From positions 3,390,046 to 3,454,045 of the forward strand of contig CP094685.1 of the NCBI GenBank assembly GCA_022828425.1: DNA of 64,000 nucleotides, read 5' to 3'. Positions 53,307 through 63,424 of the stretch are shown one piece after another. The position numbers were made by a program, and so were the translations under genes. The stretch comes from Candidatus Thiothrix sulfatifontis. Lineage in GTDB: Bacteria; Pseudomonadota; Gammaproteobacteria; Thiotrichales; Thiotrichaceae. Every line of letters starts with the position of its first letter. Within the stretch, counting starts at the first letter, position 1. Below the pieces are notes generated by a model. It worked only from the letters and a program-made list of their open reading frames with translations, made no database searches and was not told the DNA's origin.

Positions 53307-54725
53307 ATGAAACCCGTCCTCGCACTGATTGGCCGCCCGAATGTCGGTAAATCCACCCTATTCAACCGCCTGACCCGCTCGCGTGATGCGCTGGTGGCGG
53401 ACTTTCCCGGCCTGACTCGTGACCGCAAATACGGCACTGGCGAACTCAACGGACGCAGCTACATGCTGATCGACACCGGCGGTTTGAGCGGTGAAGAACT
53501 CGGCATCGACGAACACATGGCGAAACAAACACGCGCTGCCATGCAGGAATCCGATGCCATCTTGTTCATCGTCGATGGCAAGCAAGGGCTGACCGCCGCC
53601 GACCAACAGATTGCGCAAGACATCCGCGTGATGGGCAAGCCAGTTTACCTGCTGGTCAATAAAATCGACGGGGTGGATGCGGATCAAGCCTCCGCCGAAT
53701 TTTATTCGCTCGGTTTCACCGAAGTGTTCCAGATTGCAGCGGTGCAAGGGCGCGGCGTGACCGTGCTGATGACGGCGGTACTCGATTCACTCGGCGCGGA
53801 TTTCGATGTCGAGGAAGAAGAGGAAGACGACGGCAGCATCCGCATCGCCTTCGTGGGTCGCCCCAACGTGGGCAAATCGACCCTGATTAACCGCATTATG
53901 GGCGAAGAGCGCGTGATTGCGTTCGACCAACCGGGCACAACCCGCGACAGCATTTTCATCCCGTTTGAACGCGATGGGCAAGCCTACACCTTGATCGACA
54001 CCGCTGGAGTACGCCGCCGCAGCCGCGTGGATGAAACCATTGAAAAGTTCAGCATTATCAAAACACTGGATGCGATTCAACGTTGCCACGTCGTCATTAT
54101 GCTGGTGGACGCACACGACAGCATCACCGACCAAGATGCCCACCTGCTGGGGCTGATTTTGGACGCGGGCAAAGCCTTGGTTCTGGCGGTGAATAAATGG
54201 GATGGCATGGAATCCGACGACCGCGAGTGGATCAAGCAACAGCTTGAAATCAAACTGCCGTTCCTTGATTTCGCTGAAAAGTATTTCATCTCCGCGCTGC
54301 ACGGCTCTAACGTTGGCTTGCTGTATACGGCAGTGAAACGCGCTTACGATTCCGCCATGCTCAAAGTGCCTACGCCACGCTTGACACGCATTCTGGAAAT
54401 GGCGGTGCAACAGCATCAGCCGCCGCTGACCCGTGGGCAACGCATCAAATTGCGCTACGCTCACCAAGGCGGCAGCAACCCGTTCCGCGTCATTATTCAC
54501 GGCAACCGTACCGATTACGTGCCGGATATGTACACGCGCTACCTGACCAACTATTTCCACAAAACCCTGAAATTAGTGGGCAGTCAGGTGCGAATTGAAT
54601 ACAAAGGCGGCGAAAATCCGTATGAAGGCAAGCGCAATACGCTGACCCCGCGTCAGGAACACACCAAAAAACGGTTGGCTGCGCGGATTCACAAGATTAA
54701 GAAGAGCGAAAAGAAAAAGAAGTAA
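53307..54725 (+). CDS. der: ribosome biogenesis GTPase Der (EngA)
   Basis: 472 residues. Two tandem GTPase domains, each with a G1 motif: LIGRPNVGKSTLFNRLTRS (near residue 7) and FVGRPNVGKSTLINRIMGE (near 187). G3 is DTGG and DTAG, G4 is NKID and NKWD. The C-terminal KH-like domain has TRGQRIKLRYAHQGGSNPF, and the tail is Lys-rich. It is essential for maturation of the 50S subunit. It converges with the TSUP exporter gene, with 2 bp between stops. Confidence 0.97.
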   Translation: MKPVLALIGRPNVGKSTLFNRLTRSRDALVADFPGLTRDRKYGTGELNGRSYMLIDTGGLSGEELGIDEHMAKQTRAAMQESDAILFIVDGKQGLTAADQQIAQDIRVMGKPVYLLVNKIDGVDADQASAEFYSLGFTEVFQIAAVQGRGVTVLMTAVLDSLGADFDVEEEEEDDGSIRIAFVGRPNVGKSTLINRIMGEERVIAFDQPGTTRDSIFIPFERDGQAYTLIDTAGVRRRSRVDETIEKFSIIKTLDAIQRCHVVIMLVDAHDSITDQDAHLLGLILDAGKALVLAVNKWDGMESDDREWIKQQLEIKLPFLDFAEKYFISALHGSNVGLLYTAVKRAYDSAMLKVPTPRLTRILEMAVQQHQPPLTRGQRIKLRYAHQGGSNPFRVIIHGNRTDYVPDMYTRYLTNYFHKTLKLVGSQVRIEYKGGENPYEGKRNTLTPRQEHTKKRLAARIHKIKKSEKKKK

Positions 54726-54727
54726 GC

Positions 54728-55465
54728 TCAATCCAGCAACAGTTTGAGCGAAACCAGTAACGACACGGTTACTAGGACAGGGCGGATCAGGCGCGTGCCG
54801 TGCTTGACCGCCATGTGCGAACCGAGGTAACTGCCGATCACCTGCCCTACTCCCATCACCAACCCTGCCAGCCAGACGATATGCCCTGAAAGCGCGAAAA
54901 ACAGCAGCGAGGCAATATTGCTGGTAAAATTCAGCAGTTTGGTATTGCCCGTCGCTTTCGGCAAACCAAACCCCAGCAATGCTACGTAACCCATCGTGAA
55001 AAATGTGCCTGCACCGGGGCCAAAAAAACCGTCGTAGAAACCTGCGCCAACGCCGACCGTCATCGCAAAGGTTTTGGGTGAAATCACTTGGTGTTTATCC
55101 GCATCGCTGATTTTCGGTGAGAATAAGAAGTACAGCGCGAACAGTATCAGCAATACCGGAATCGCTTTTTCCAGCAGGCTGGAGTCGATTTGTTGCACCA
55201 GCAATGTGCCGCCGACTGAGCCGAGAAAGGTCAAGGCAATTGCCAACTTTTGCCCTTTGACATCGACCAAACCGTGGCGGGTGTAGTTGAGTGCGGCGGT
55301 GGATGAGCCGAAGCTGGCTTGCAGTTTGTTGGTCGCCAGCGTTTCCAATGGGGGGAAACCTGCCCAAAGCAAGGCGGGGATGCAGATCAGCCCTCCGCCG
55401 CCACCGATGGAATCCACCCAACCAGAGATAATGGCGATGATGAACAGGGCTAAGAGTAATTCCAT
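54728..55465 (-). CDS. TauE/SafE (TSUP) family sulfite/sulfonate exporter-like membrane protein
   Basis: 245 residues with about seven to eight membrane helices. Family features: SGWVDSIGGGGGLICIPALL at the start, LATNKLQASFGSSTAALNYT, the GFYDGFFGPGAGTFFTMGYV repeat and VGQVIGSYLGSHMAVKHGTR. Members export sulfite, sulfoacetate or related anions, which would suit a sulfur oxidiser, but the substrate is not determined. Single gene. Confidence 0.88.
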   Translation of the reverse strand: MELLLALFIIAIISGWVDSIGGGGGLICIPALLWAGFPPLETLATNKLQASFGSSTAALNYTRHGLVDVKGQKLAIALTFLGSVGGTLLVQQIDSSLLEKAIPVLLILFALYFLFSPKISDADKHQVISPKTFAMTVGVGAGFYDGFFGPGAGTFFTMGYVALLGFGLPKATGNTKLLNFTSNIASLLFFALSGHIVWLAGLVMGVGQVIGSYLGSHMAVKHGTRLIRPVLVTVSLLVSLKLLLD

Positions 55466-55521
55466 GAAAATTCTGCCTATTTTTTGCCAGTGAAATTAAT
55501 CCAATTTGATGTTAAAACCAA

Positions 55522-57105
55522 TCACGCTACTTCCACCTCAAACCCCACAATATTCCGCTCCACCTTGCCAAAATCCACCCCAATCAAATAGATCGGCTGA
55601 TTCAGATAGCGGTATTTATCCGCATACTGCCGTTCTTTCAACTGCTGCATCGCCTCGCCTTTCGGTGTCAATTCGACCACCTTAAACTCAAAAATATACA
55701 CCCGCCCATTAAATTTCAGCGTCATATCCGTCCGCCCGTGATTCGTCGCATCCTCGACAATCACATCCAACCCCAACGCGGCAAAATACGAATAAAACAC
55801 GCTGGCATAATAGCCTTCATAGTGTTGAATATCGTTATTGGTATACCAGTGATAAGGAATGCTGGCAAAGAAACTGTGAAACAGCGTCTTTAATCCTTGC
55901 AAATCATTCGCCTCTAATAAGGTATACAATTGCAAACCCTGTTCCACTTGCGCACTTTGATCTTGCACCAGCATACTCAACAAGCTTTCATTCAAACTTT
56001 GGTACACTTCTTTATTTGGATACCCCAAGCGATACAAAGTTTGGCTACCAATACGTTTTACCTCATGAATGGTTAAATACCCACTCTGAAACAATAACGC
56101 TTCAATGGCAATATGCCCAATATCAAAACTCGATAACATCGCACTGTTACTGAGCATACTCGTCAACTTAATCGAAGTCACTTGACGTTTAAACAACGTC
56201 TCTACCAAAAACGTTGGCGTGCCCGTTTCAAACCAGTAATTTTTAAATTCACGGCTTTTAAACAACTGCAAAATATCAAAGGGGTTATAAACGCCTTCAC
56301 CTAGCCAATTGTAACCATTATACCACTCACGAATAGCCTGCCTATCTAACCCCACCAACTCTGGCGCAAACACGCTATCAATATCCTGATCGGTATAACC
56401 ACAAATAGCTGAAAACTCAGGATCCAAGGTAATGTCATACAAATTATTTAACCCAGAAAACAAACTCACCTTAGAAAACTTGCTCACGCCAGTCAGAAAG
56501 CTGAATTTTATGTACGCATCGTAGTCTTTAATAATCCCATAAAACCCCCGCAGAAAATCGCGATTGATTTTGGCAACCTCAGGATAATCCAACGCATCCA
56601 AAATCGGCTTGTCGTATTCATCAATCAGAATCACCACCGGCAAAGCGGTTTGCTGCTGCACTTGCACAATCAAATCGGCAAAACGTCCGCCCATGTCATC
56701 AAATTGCCGTGAGATGCCGAAATGTTGCTCCAAATGGCGCAGTTGTGTGTTGAGCGTATTGGGCAAACCTTGGGTATCGGTGAATTTTCCACTGCCAAAA
56801 CTAAACCGCAACACCGGATAGTGGATGCTCCAATCCCATTGATGCTGTGCGGCTAACCCCTGAAACAACGCGGCGTTACCTTCAAACAGCTCTTTTAGCG
56901 TATCCAAAAATAGACTTTTGCCAAAACGACGCGGACGCGACAGGAAATAATGCTTACCGCCGTTAATCAGTTGCAGCGCCAAGGCAGTTTTGTCCACGTA
57001 ATAGTGATTTTTTTCCCGAATTTCACGGAAAGTCTGAATGCCAATGGGGAGTTTTTTGCGTGCAGTCATGGCGTTTGGCTTGCTATTATCGGAAGGTGTC
57101 AGCAT
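55522..57105 (-). CDS. AAA-ATPase-like/PD-(D/E)XK nuclease family protein (DUF1703 type)
   Basis: About 527 residues. The N-terminal domain starts LPIGIQTFREIREKNHYYVD and has the P-loop SRPRRFGKSLFLDTLKELF; Walker B is VVILIDEYDKPILDA. The C-terminal domain ends with a PD-(D/E)XK-like core: GRTDMTLKFNGRVYIFEFKV. This architecture is widespread in multiple copies in Bacteroidetes and filamentous bacteria; no function is established. Start could be 57105 or 57069 (MTARKKLPIG); neither has a clear ribosome site. It lies between the TSUP gene and the second RND operon. Confidence 0.8.
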   Translation of the reverse strand: MLTPSDNSKPNAMTARKKLPIGIQTFREIREKNHYYVDKTALALQLINGGKHYFLSRPRRFGKSLFLDTLKELFEGNAALFQGLAAQHQWDWSIHYPVLRFSFGSGKFTDTQGLPNTLNTQLRHLEQHFGISRQFDDMGGRFADLIVQVQQQTALPVVILIDEYDKPILDALDYPEVAKINRDFLRGFYGIIKDYDAYIKFSFLTGVSKFSKVSLFSGLNNLYDITLDPEFSAICGYTDQDIDSVFAPELVGLDRQAIREWYNGYNWLGEGVYNPFDILQLFKSREFKNYWFETGTPTFLVETLFKRQVTSIKLTSMLSNSAMLSSFDIGHIAIEALLFQSGYLTIHEVKRIGSQTLYRLGYPNKEVYQSLNESLLSMLVQDQSAQVEQGLQLYTLLEANDLQGLKTLFHSFFASIPYHWYTNNDIQHYEGYYASVFYSYFAALGLDVIVEDATNHGRTDMTLKFNGRVYIFEFKVVELTPKGEAMQQLKERQYADKYRYLNQPIYLIGVDFGKVERNIVGFEVEVA

Positions 57106-57265
57106 AGCACAGGATTCTAAACGCACAATTGCTATGGAATAAACACTTTTCCTGTCCTTGTATGGCAGTATGTGTGCCATGTAGCGCTGCCGCTAAACTT
57201 TCACACTGCTTGCACAATCTGGGCGTAGAATCCGCCCACATTGGGACAAAGGACAACCTGCACAC

Positions 57266-58462
57266 ATGAAAAAAATCATCCTCCCCCTGCTGGTCATTGC
57301 TATCGGTGTCGGCTTGGGCAAGTTTCTGATTGCCACCGGCCCCGAAGCCGAAAAACAGCCGCAGGAAACGCGCCCCACCGTGGTCGAAGCGCAAGCCCTC
57401 GCATTGCAAGATTACCGCGTCAACGTCAGCGCCTCTGGCATCGTCAAAGCGCAAACCCAAACCAATCTGGTGGCGGAAGTTTCTGGCAAAGTGTTGGAAA
57501 TTTCCCCCAACTTTCAAGATGGCGGTTATTTTGATAAAGGCGCACCCCTGCTGAAGTTGGATGCCGACAACTACGCCAACGCCATCACCATTGCCGCAGG
57601 CGATTTAGCCCAAAAACAGCTTGCCCTTGAAGAGCAGCAAGCCCAAGCGCAACTGGCGCAACGCGACTGGAATTTGCTGGATAGCAGCAAAAATCGCCCG
57701 CAAAGCGACCTTGCCGCCCGCCGCCCGCACATTGCCGCCGCGCAAGCCGCGATTGCCGCCGCCGAAGCCAAACTCCAGCAAGAAAAACTCAACCTCAGCC
57801 GCACCCGCATTACCGCCCCTTACAGCGGGCGCGTGCAAGAAAAGCGCGTTGAAGTCGGGCAATACGTCACCCCCGGCACGGTGTTGGGCGTGATCTACGC
57901 CACCGATGCGGTGGAAGTGCATTTACCGCTCTCGTTGGCGCAATACGACTTATTAGGAATGCCCGAAGCCTTCCGCGACAAAGCCGCCGACCCTGCCGCC
58001 ATGCCCGCCGTCGAATTTCGCCCCAGCAATGGCAACCGCAACGATGTCTGGCAAGGGCAAGTGGTACGCAGCAGCGCCGCACTCGATGAAAAAAGCCGTC
58101 AAATCAGCGTGATTGCAAAAATCGACCAGCCCTTCATTGCGCGGGAAGGCGTGTCTGCACCGTTACGCATCGGGCAATTCCTCAATGCCAAGATTGCGGG
58201 CAAACTGTTCAACAACGTTTATATCCTACCCAGTGCGGCGGTACGCCAAGGCAAAGAAATCCTGCTGCTACGCGAGGGCAAAGTCGCCGTACAGCCGATT
58301 AACGTGGTGTGGAATGCCGAAAAAGAAGTCGTGTTTCAAACCGATACCGACCTCAACGGGCAGCGCGTGATTACCACGCCCCTCCCGCTGGCAACCGCTG
58401 GTCAAGTCGTGCAAGTGGCTGGCGAAAAGAAAAATGCCAAGCCACAGGAGTCCAAACCATGA
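57266..58462 (+). CDS. RND efflux periplasmic adaptor, second system
   Basis: 398 residues. An N-terminal membrane anchor or signal (IILPLLVIAIGVGLGKFLIA) without lipobox precedes the lipoyl half (VSGKVLEISPNFQDGGYFDK), a helical hairpin rich in Ala/Gln (about 105-180), the second lipoyl half (ITAPYSGRVQEKRVEVGQYV) and beta-barrel domains. CAPs of this kind pair with HAE-type permeases. The stop overlaps the permease start (ATGA). No outer-membrane factor is seen in the visible operon. Confidence 0.9.
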   Translation: MKKIILPLLVIAIGVGLGKFLIATGPEAEKQPQETRPTVVEAQALALQDYRVNVSASGIVKAQTQTNLVAEVSGKVLEISPNFQDGGYFDKGAPLLKLDADNYANAITIAAGDLAQKQLALEEQQAQAQLAQRDWNLLDSSKNRPQSDLAARRPHIAAAQAAIAAAEAKLQQEKLNLSRTRITAPYSGRVQEKRVEVGQYVTPGTVLGVIYATDAVEVHLPLSLAQYDLLGMPEAFRDKAADPAAMPAVEFRPSNGNRNDVWQGQVVRSSAALDEKSRQISVIAKIDQPFIAREGVSAPLRIGQFLNAKIAGKLFNNVYILPSAAVRQGKEILLLREGKVAVQPINVVWNAEKEVVFQTDTDLNGQRVITTPLPLATAGQVVQVAGEKKNAKPQESKP

Positions 58463-61400
58463 TCGATTGGTTCGTCCGCAACCCCGTTGCCGCCAACATT
58501 ATGATGGTGCTAATCATGGTGCTGGGGACGTATTCCGCCCTCAAACGCATTCCACTGGAAGTATTCCCCGAATTTGAGCTGGATATTGTCAATATTACCG
58601 TCGCCTACCCCGGTGCAACGCCCCGCGAAGTCGAAGACGGCATTATCACCCGCGTCGAAGAAGCGATTGCCGACCTGCAAGGCATTACCGAAATCCTCAG
58701 CGATGCATCCGAAGGCTCGGCACAAATGCGCGTCGAAATCGACAAACAGCATGACGTGACCGAGCTGGTCAACCAAATCAAAACCCGTGTGGATGGCATT
58801 ACCAACCGCTTGCCCGCCGATGCCGAACGCCCCGTGGTTGAACAGCTAACCCGCCGCCGCGAAGTGATCAGCGTGGTGCTCGGCAGCAATGTGTTGTCGG
58901 AAACCGAATTGCGCCTGCAAGCCGAAGCCGTGCGCGATGAAATGCTGCGCCTGCCCGGTATTACCCAAGCCGATTTGGGCGGGGTACGTCCGTTTGAAAT
59001 CAGCATCAGCGTGCCGCAAGCCACTTTGCGCCAATACGGGATTACACTCGACACCATTGCGCAAGCGATCCGCAATGCCTCACGGGATATTCCCGGCGGC
59101 ACGGTCAAAACCAGTGGCGGCGATATTCTGGTGCGCAGTTTGGGGCAAGCCTACAAGCAAGCCGAGTTTGCCAATATCACCGTCATTAGCGGCGCGGATG
59201 GCTCGCGCATTCGCCTCGGTGACATTGCCACCATCAACGATGGCTTTAACGAAGACGAACTCTATTCCGAATACGACGGGCAAAAAGCGGCGTTTATCAA
59301 CGTCTACCGCATTGGCGACCAAAACGCGATTACCTTAGCCAACACCATCAAGGATTACATTGCGGAACGCCGCGCCAGCCTACCCGCCGGAACCACGCTG
59401 GACTATTGGCGCGACAACTCCAAAACCATTAAAGCGCGTCTGTCCACCCTCACCTCCAGCGCTATTCAGAGTGCGATTTTGGTGTTTATTGTGCTGACGC
59501 TGTTTTTACGCATTGATTTGGCGTTTTGGATCATGTTGGGGATTCCGGTGAGCTTCCTCGGTGCTTTGTGGCTGATGCCGGAACTCGGCGTGACCCTAAA
59601 TCTGGTCAGTATGTTCGCCTTTATTCTGGTGCTGGGGATCGTGGTCGACGATGCGATTGTGACGGGGGAAAACATTTACTCGCACGTCAAAATTCATGAT
59701 GACCCATTCCGTGCAGCGATAGAGGGAACGCAAGAAGTCAGTGTGCCGGTCACGTTTGGTGTGCTAACAACGGTCGCGGCTTTTACGCCTTTATTGGTCA
59801 TGCAGGGGGATCGGGGGCCGATTTTCGCGCAAATTCCGCTGATTGTGATTCCGGTATTGATCTTCTCATTGATCGAATCCAAGCTGATTTTACCGGCACA
59901 TTTACGGCATATGCACCCACGGCGTGACGATGAAATCGGGGCATTTACCCGTTTCCAACGCAAGTTTTCACACGGGCTGGAAACGTTTATCGAGCGTGTT
60001 TACCGCCCTTCATTGAACACCGCGCTCAACTGGCGTTATCTGGTGATCAGCGTGTTCATTGCGCTGTTCATCCTCAGCCTGACCATCCCCATGAGCGGGC
60101 GCATGAAATTCACGTTTTTCCCGCGCATCCAAGGTGAATACGCCACTGGCACGCTGCAAATGCAGGAAGGCACGCCTATCGAAGTGACCACCCGAAACGT
60201 GGAACGCATGGCAAACGCAGCCCAGCAATTGCAGGAAAAATACATCGAGCCAAGCACTGGCGCGAGCATTATTCAACATATTCTGGTCACGGTCGGTGCA
60301 ACGGGCTCATCCGGCAGACGCGGCGAAAGTGCAGGCAAATCACACCTTGCCAGCGTCACCTTTGAAATCACCGCACCGGAAGAGCGCACCCTGGACATCA
60401 GCAGTAACGCCTTAACCAGCGAATGGCGCAAGCTGATCGGGCCGATTCCGGGCGCACAAGAAGTCAGTTTCCGGGCGGAAATCGGGCAAGGCGGCAGCCC
60501 GTTAGCAGTGCAATTGCGCGGCAATAATTTCGAGGACATGGCAAAGGTTGCCGACAAAATCAAAGCAAAAATGGCGGAATACGAAGGCGTATTCGACATT
60601 AAAAACAGCTTTGAAGGCGGCAAACAGGAAGTGCAATTGCGCATCCGCCCCGAAGCCGAACAACTGGGTTTAACGCTTGGCACGGTGGGTACGCAAGTGC
60701 GCCACGCGATTTTTGGTGCAGAAGCGCAACGCATTCAGCGCGACCAGTCCGAAGTTAAAGTCATGGTGCGTTACCCCAAAGAGGAGCGTTATTCGCTCTC
60801 CGATTTGCAAAACTTACTGATTCGCAGCGCGGATGGCGCAGAAATTCCGCTCAGTGAAGTGGCGGACATCACTTTGGGGCAAGGGGCGCCGAAAATTTCG
60901 CGGGTCAACCGCCAGCGCGTGATCGACATTACCGCTGACGTGGACAAAGGGCGCATCAATATTCCCAAAGTCGTGGCTGATCTCAAGGCGTGGATGCCGG
61001 AAGCACTCGCCGACTACCCCAGCGTCAGTTACGACATGGAAGGTGAACAGAAAGAGCAGAAGGAGTCGATGGGCAGCTTGATGATGGGCTTGGGTTTTGC
61101 GTTGCTGGCGATTTATATTTTGCTGGCAATTCCGCTGCAATCGTATACGCAACCGCTGGTGGTGATGAGCGTCATTCCGTTTTCCATCATTGGCGCGTTG
61201 GGCGGGCATTTGCTGATGGGCATGGATTTGAGCATCAGCAGCATGTTCGGTTTGCTGGCACTGTTTGGGGTGGCGGTGAATGACGCGCTGGTGATGGTGG
61301 ATCGCATCAACCAAAAACTTAAAGACGGTTTAGCGGTGGCGGATGCGGTGCGTGAGGCGGGTGTGGCACGTTTCCGCCCGATTTTGCTGACGTCCCTGAC

Positions 61401-61629
61401 CACGTTTGCGGGGATGACACCGCTGATTTTGGACAAAACCACGCAAGCGCAATTCCTGATTCCAATGGCGGTCACGCTGGGGTTCGGGATTTTGTTTGCG
61501 ACATTTTTGGCGCTGTATTTAGTACCCGCCTTGTATTTAATGGGAGGCGATGTGCGCGAATTGCCCGCTAAACTGTTCGGCAAATCTCACAAAATCGCCA
61601 ACACGTCCGCCAAGGATTCAATGGTGTAA
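58459..61629 (+). CDS. RND family efflux permease, second system
   Basis: 1056 residues of the AcrB/hydrophobe-amphiphile exporter superfamily. It begins MIDWFVRNPVAANIMMVLIM and has the first porter-domain signature VAYPGATPREVEDGIITRVE. TM4 carries the proton-relay pair in LGIVVDDAIVTGENIYSHVK. The second half contains LFGVAVNDALVMVDRINQKL. The start at 58459 overlaps the adaptor stop (ATGA); a longer frame inside the adaptor gene was rejected. It is full length, unlike the first RND gene. Its 3' end overlaps the convergent HAD gene by 43 bp. The substrate is unknown. Confidence 0.92.
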   Translation: MIDWFVRNPVAANIMMVLIMVLGTYSALKRIPLEVFPEFELDIVNITVAYPGATPREVEDGIITRVEEAIADLQGITEILSDASEGSAQMRVEIDKQHDVTELVNQIKTRVDGITNRLPADAERPVVEQLTRRREVISVVLGSNVLSETELRLQAEAVRDEMLRLPGITQADLGGVRPFEISISVPQATLRQYGITLDTIAQAIRNASRDIPGGTVKTSGGDILVRSLGQAYKQAEFANITVISGADGSRIRLGDIATINDGFNEDELYSEYDGQKAAFINVYRIGDQNAITLANTIKDYIAERRASLPAGTTLDYWRDNSKTIKARLSTLTSSAIQSAILVFIVLTLFLRIDLAFWIMLGIPVSFLGALWLMPELGVTLNLVSMFAFILVLGIVVDDAIVTGENIYSHVKIHDDPFRAAIEGTQEVSVPVTFGVLTTVAAFTPLLVMQGDRGPIFAQIPLIVIPVLIFSLIESKLILPAHLRHMHPRRDDEIGAFTRFQRKFSHGLETFIERVYRPSLNTALNWRYLVISVFIALFILSLTIPMSGRMKFTFFPRIQGEYATGTLQMQEGTPIEVTTRNVERMANAAQQLQEKYIEPSTGASIIQHILVTVGATGSSGRRGESAGKSHLASVTFEITAPEERTLDISSNALTSEWRKLIGPIPGAQEVSFRAEIGQGGSPLAVQLRGNNFEDMAKVADKIKAKMAEYEGVFDIKNSFEGGKQEVQLRIRPEAEQLGLTLGTVGTQVRHAIFGAEAQRIQRDQSEVKVMVRYPKEERYSLSDLQNLLIRSADGAEIPLSEVADITLGQGAPKISRVNRQRVIDITADVDKGRINIPKVVADLKAWMPEALADYPSVSYDMEGEQKEQKESMGSLMMGLGFALLAIYILLAIPLQSYTQPLVVMSVIPFSIIGALGGHLLMGMDLSISSMFGLLALFGVAVNDALVMVDRINQKLKDGLAVADAVREAGVARFRPILLTSLTTFAGMTPLILDKTTQAQFLIPMAVTLGFGILFATFLALYLVPALYLMGGDVRELPAKLFGKSHKIANTSAKDSMV

Positions 61630-62192
61630 TCCGGCTCAAACGGGTGTGCGTCGGCTTCGCGCCGGTAATGGATGGTGGTCATGCCGAAACGCTTGGCCAC
61701 CGCCAGATTTTCGCGGCGGTCGTCGATGAAGGCGATGTGTTCACCCCCTACCCCGCTGGCTGTTATCAGCACTTCGTAAATCGCGGGTTCGGGCTTTTGG
61801 CACTTGACCGCGCCGCTGATAATGCGCGGCTCGAAACGTTCGCTGAAGGCAAAACGCGCTTCCAACATGTCACCCCATTCCGCCCCCAAATTGGAGAGAA
61901 TGCCGAGGCGGTAACGCTGTGACAGCGTGTACGTGACTTCCGCCAAGTCCGCATCCAACTCAAAAAAGTTGAGGAATTGCTGGCGGATGGGTGACTCCAG
62001 CGTCAAGCCGATGCCTTCCCAAAACGCCGCTTCGCTAATCTGCCCGCCGGTGTAAGCATCGTAATACGGCTTGACGGCGGCTTTGGTCACGGTGGGTGGT
62101 AACAACGGCAGCAAACCGTGGGTGACGAGGTGTCCGTCGGAAATCACGACACCGAACAGGTCGAAGGCGATGAGTTTGAGGGTGGGTTGCAT
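61587..62192 (-). CDS. HAD family hydrolase (phosphatase-like)
   Basis: 201 residues. Motif I is unusual: IAFDLFGVVISDG, with the DxF/L-G-V-[LV] form in which the second Asp is replaced by Phe, as in several YihX-like HAD proteins. Motif II is GILSNLGAEW, motif III lysine lies in SGAVKCQKPEPAIYEVLI, and motif IV is IAFIDDRRENLAVAKRFGM. It resembles the YihX (alpha-D-glucose-1-phosphate phosphatase) group. The substrate is unknown. The last 43 bp overlap the RND permease gene on the other strand. Confidence 0.85.
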   Translation of the reverse strand: MQPTLKLIAFDLFGVVISDGHLVTHGLLPLLPPTVTKAAVKPYYDAYTGGQISEAAFWEGIGLTLESPIRQQFLNFFELDADLAEVTYTLSQRYRLGILSNLGAEWGDMLEARFAFSERFEPRIISGAVKCQKPEPAIYEVLITASGVGGEHIAFIDDRRENLAVAKRFGMTTIHYRREADAHPFEPDYTIESLADVLAIL

Positions 62193-62353
62193 GGCTTAAC
62201 TCTCGATTATTGGCAGTGTGCTATCTCACTAAACAATACAGCGATGTGCAACACCAAGCAATCCTAGAAATATCCCCCTCACAAACAACCTGCTAAACTG
62301 CCTCCATAACTCAATAATATCACCGCGTTACCGCTGTCTGAGGAGGCCATCCC

Positions 62354-63424
62354 ATGAAATACCTATTACCCATCCCCCTCGCGCTGGCATTACTCGCCGG
62401 AGCAACCCACGCTGCCACGCCCGCCACGCCCACCCAACTGGAAGCCGGTTTAGTCAACCCCGGCGCAATCGACAAACCCGCTTGGTTCAAAGAATCCTTC
62501 CTCGATCTGCGCGACGACATCAAAGATGCCACTGCCGCGAATAAACGCACCGTGCTGTATTTCTACCAAGACGGCTGCCCGTATTGCACCAAGTTGATCC
62601 AAGAAAATTTCAGCAAGGAAGACATCACCGCCAAGACCCAAAAAAACTTCGACGTGATTGCCATCAATATGTGGGGCGACCGCAACGTAACCGACGTTGA
62701 AGGCAAAGAAACCACCGAGAAAGCCTTCGCTGCTGAATTGAAAGTGCAATACACCCCCACCATGCTATTCCTCGACGAAGCCGGAAAAGTGGTATTGCGG
62801 GTCAACGGCTATTACGCCCCCAACAAATTCGAGATGGCGCTGGATTTTGTCTCTGGTAAACACGAAAAAGACGGCAGTTTCAAAGACTACTTCGCCAAAC
62901 TCAAAGCCGATGGAAAAACCGATAGCAAAGTCGCCGCCACGACTGAGAAAACCTACACCCTGCCAGCCGCACTGCCCACACCGTTACGCCTGCAAGACGC
63001 CCGCAAAGACAGCAAACGTCCGCTGATGGTGGTATTCGCGCAAACCGAATGCGACACTTGCGACGAACTCTACAACGACATTTTCAAACGCAAAGAAGTC
63101 GCGTATTCCCTCAGCAATCTCGATCTCGCCCAAGCCAATCCCGATGACACCGCCACTATCCAAACGCCCGATGGTAAAGACATGACGGTTGCTGACTGGG
63201 CAAAATCGCTCGACATCAAATACAGCCCCAGCCTGCTATTCTTCGATACCGATGGCAAAGAAGTGTTCCGCACCGAAGCTTACTTCAAAGCCTTCCACAT
63301 CCACGGCGCACTCGATTACGTCACCTCCAGCGCGTATACGTGGATGCCCGAATTCCAACGTTACCTGCAACACCGCCGCGAAGCCCTTGCAGCCCACGGC
63401 TTCCCAGCCGACCTAATGGAGTAG
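62354..63424 (+). CDS. secreted protein with two thioredoxin-like domains
   Basis: 356 residues with a signal peptide (PIPLALALLAGATHA). The first thioredoxin-like domain has FYQDGCPYCTKLIQENFSKE (CPYC active site, near residue 74) and the cis-Pro region QYTPTMLFLDEAGKVV. The second has FAQTECDTCDELYNDIFKRK (CDTC) and IKYSPSLLFFDTDGKEVF. SoxW-like thioredoxins of sulfur oxidisers have this style of domain. It converges with dsbD, a likely electron donor for periplasmic thioredoxins. Partner proteins are unknown. GAGGAGG lies about ten bases before the start. Confidence 0.82.
   Translation: MKYLLPIPLALALLAGATHAATPATPTQLEAGLVNPGAIDKPAWFKESFLDLRDDIKDATAANKRTVLYFYQDGCPYCTKLIQENFSKEDITAKTQKNFDVIAINMWGDRNVTDVEGKETTEKAFAAELKVQYTPTMLFLDEAGKVVLRVNGYYAPNKFEMALDFVSGKHEKDGSFKDYFAKLKADGKTDSKVAATTEKTYTLPAALPTPLRLQDARKDSKRPLMVVFAQTECDTCDELYNDIFKRKEVAYSLSNLDLAQANPDDTATIQTPDGKDMTVADWAKSLDIKYSPSLLFFDTDGKEVFRTEAYFKAFHIHGALDYVTSSAYTWMPEFQRYLQHRREALAAHGFPADLME

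Noticed and set aside
60814..61583. Antisense open frames opposite the second RND permease
   Set aside because: They overlap each other and the conserved permease; composition is shadow-like (His/Gln/Asn-rich).
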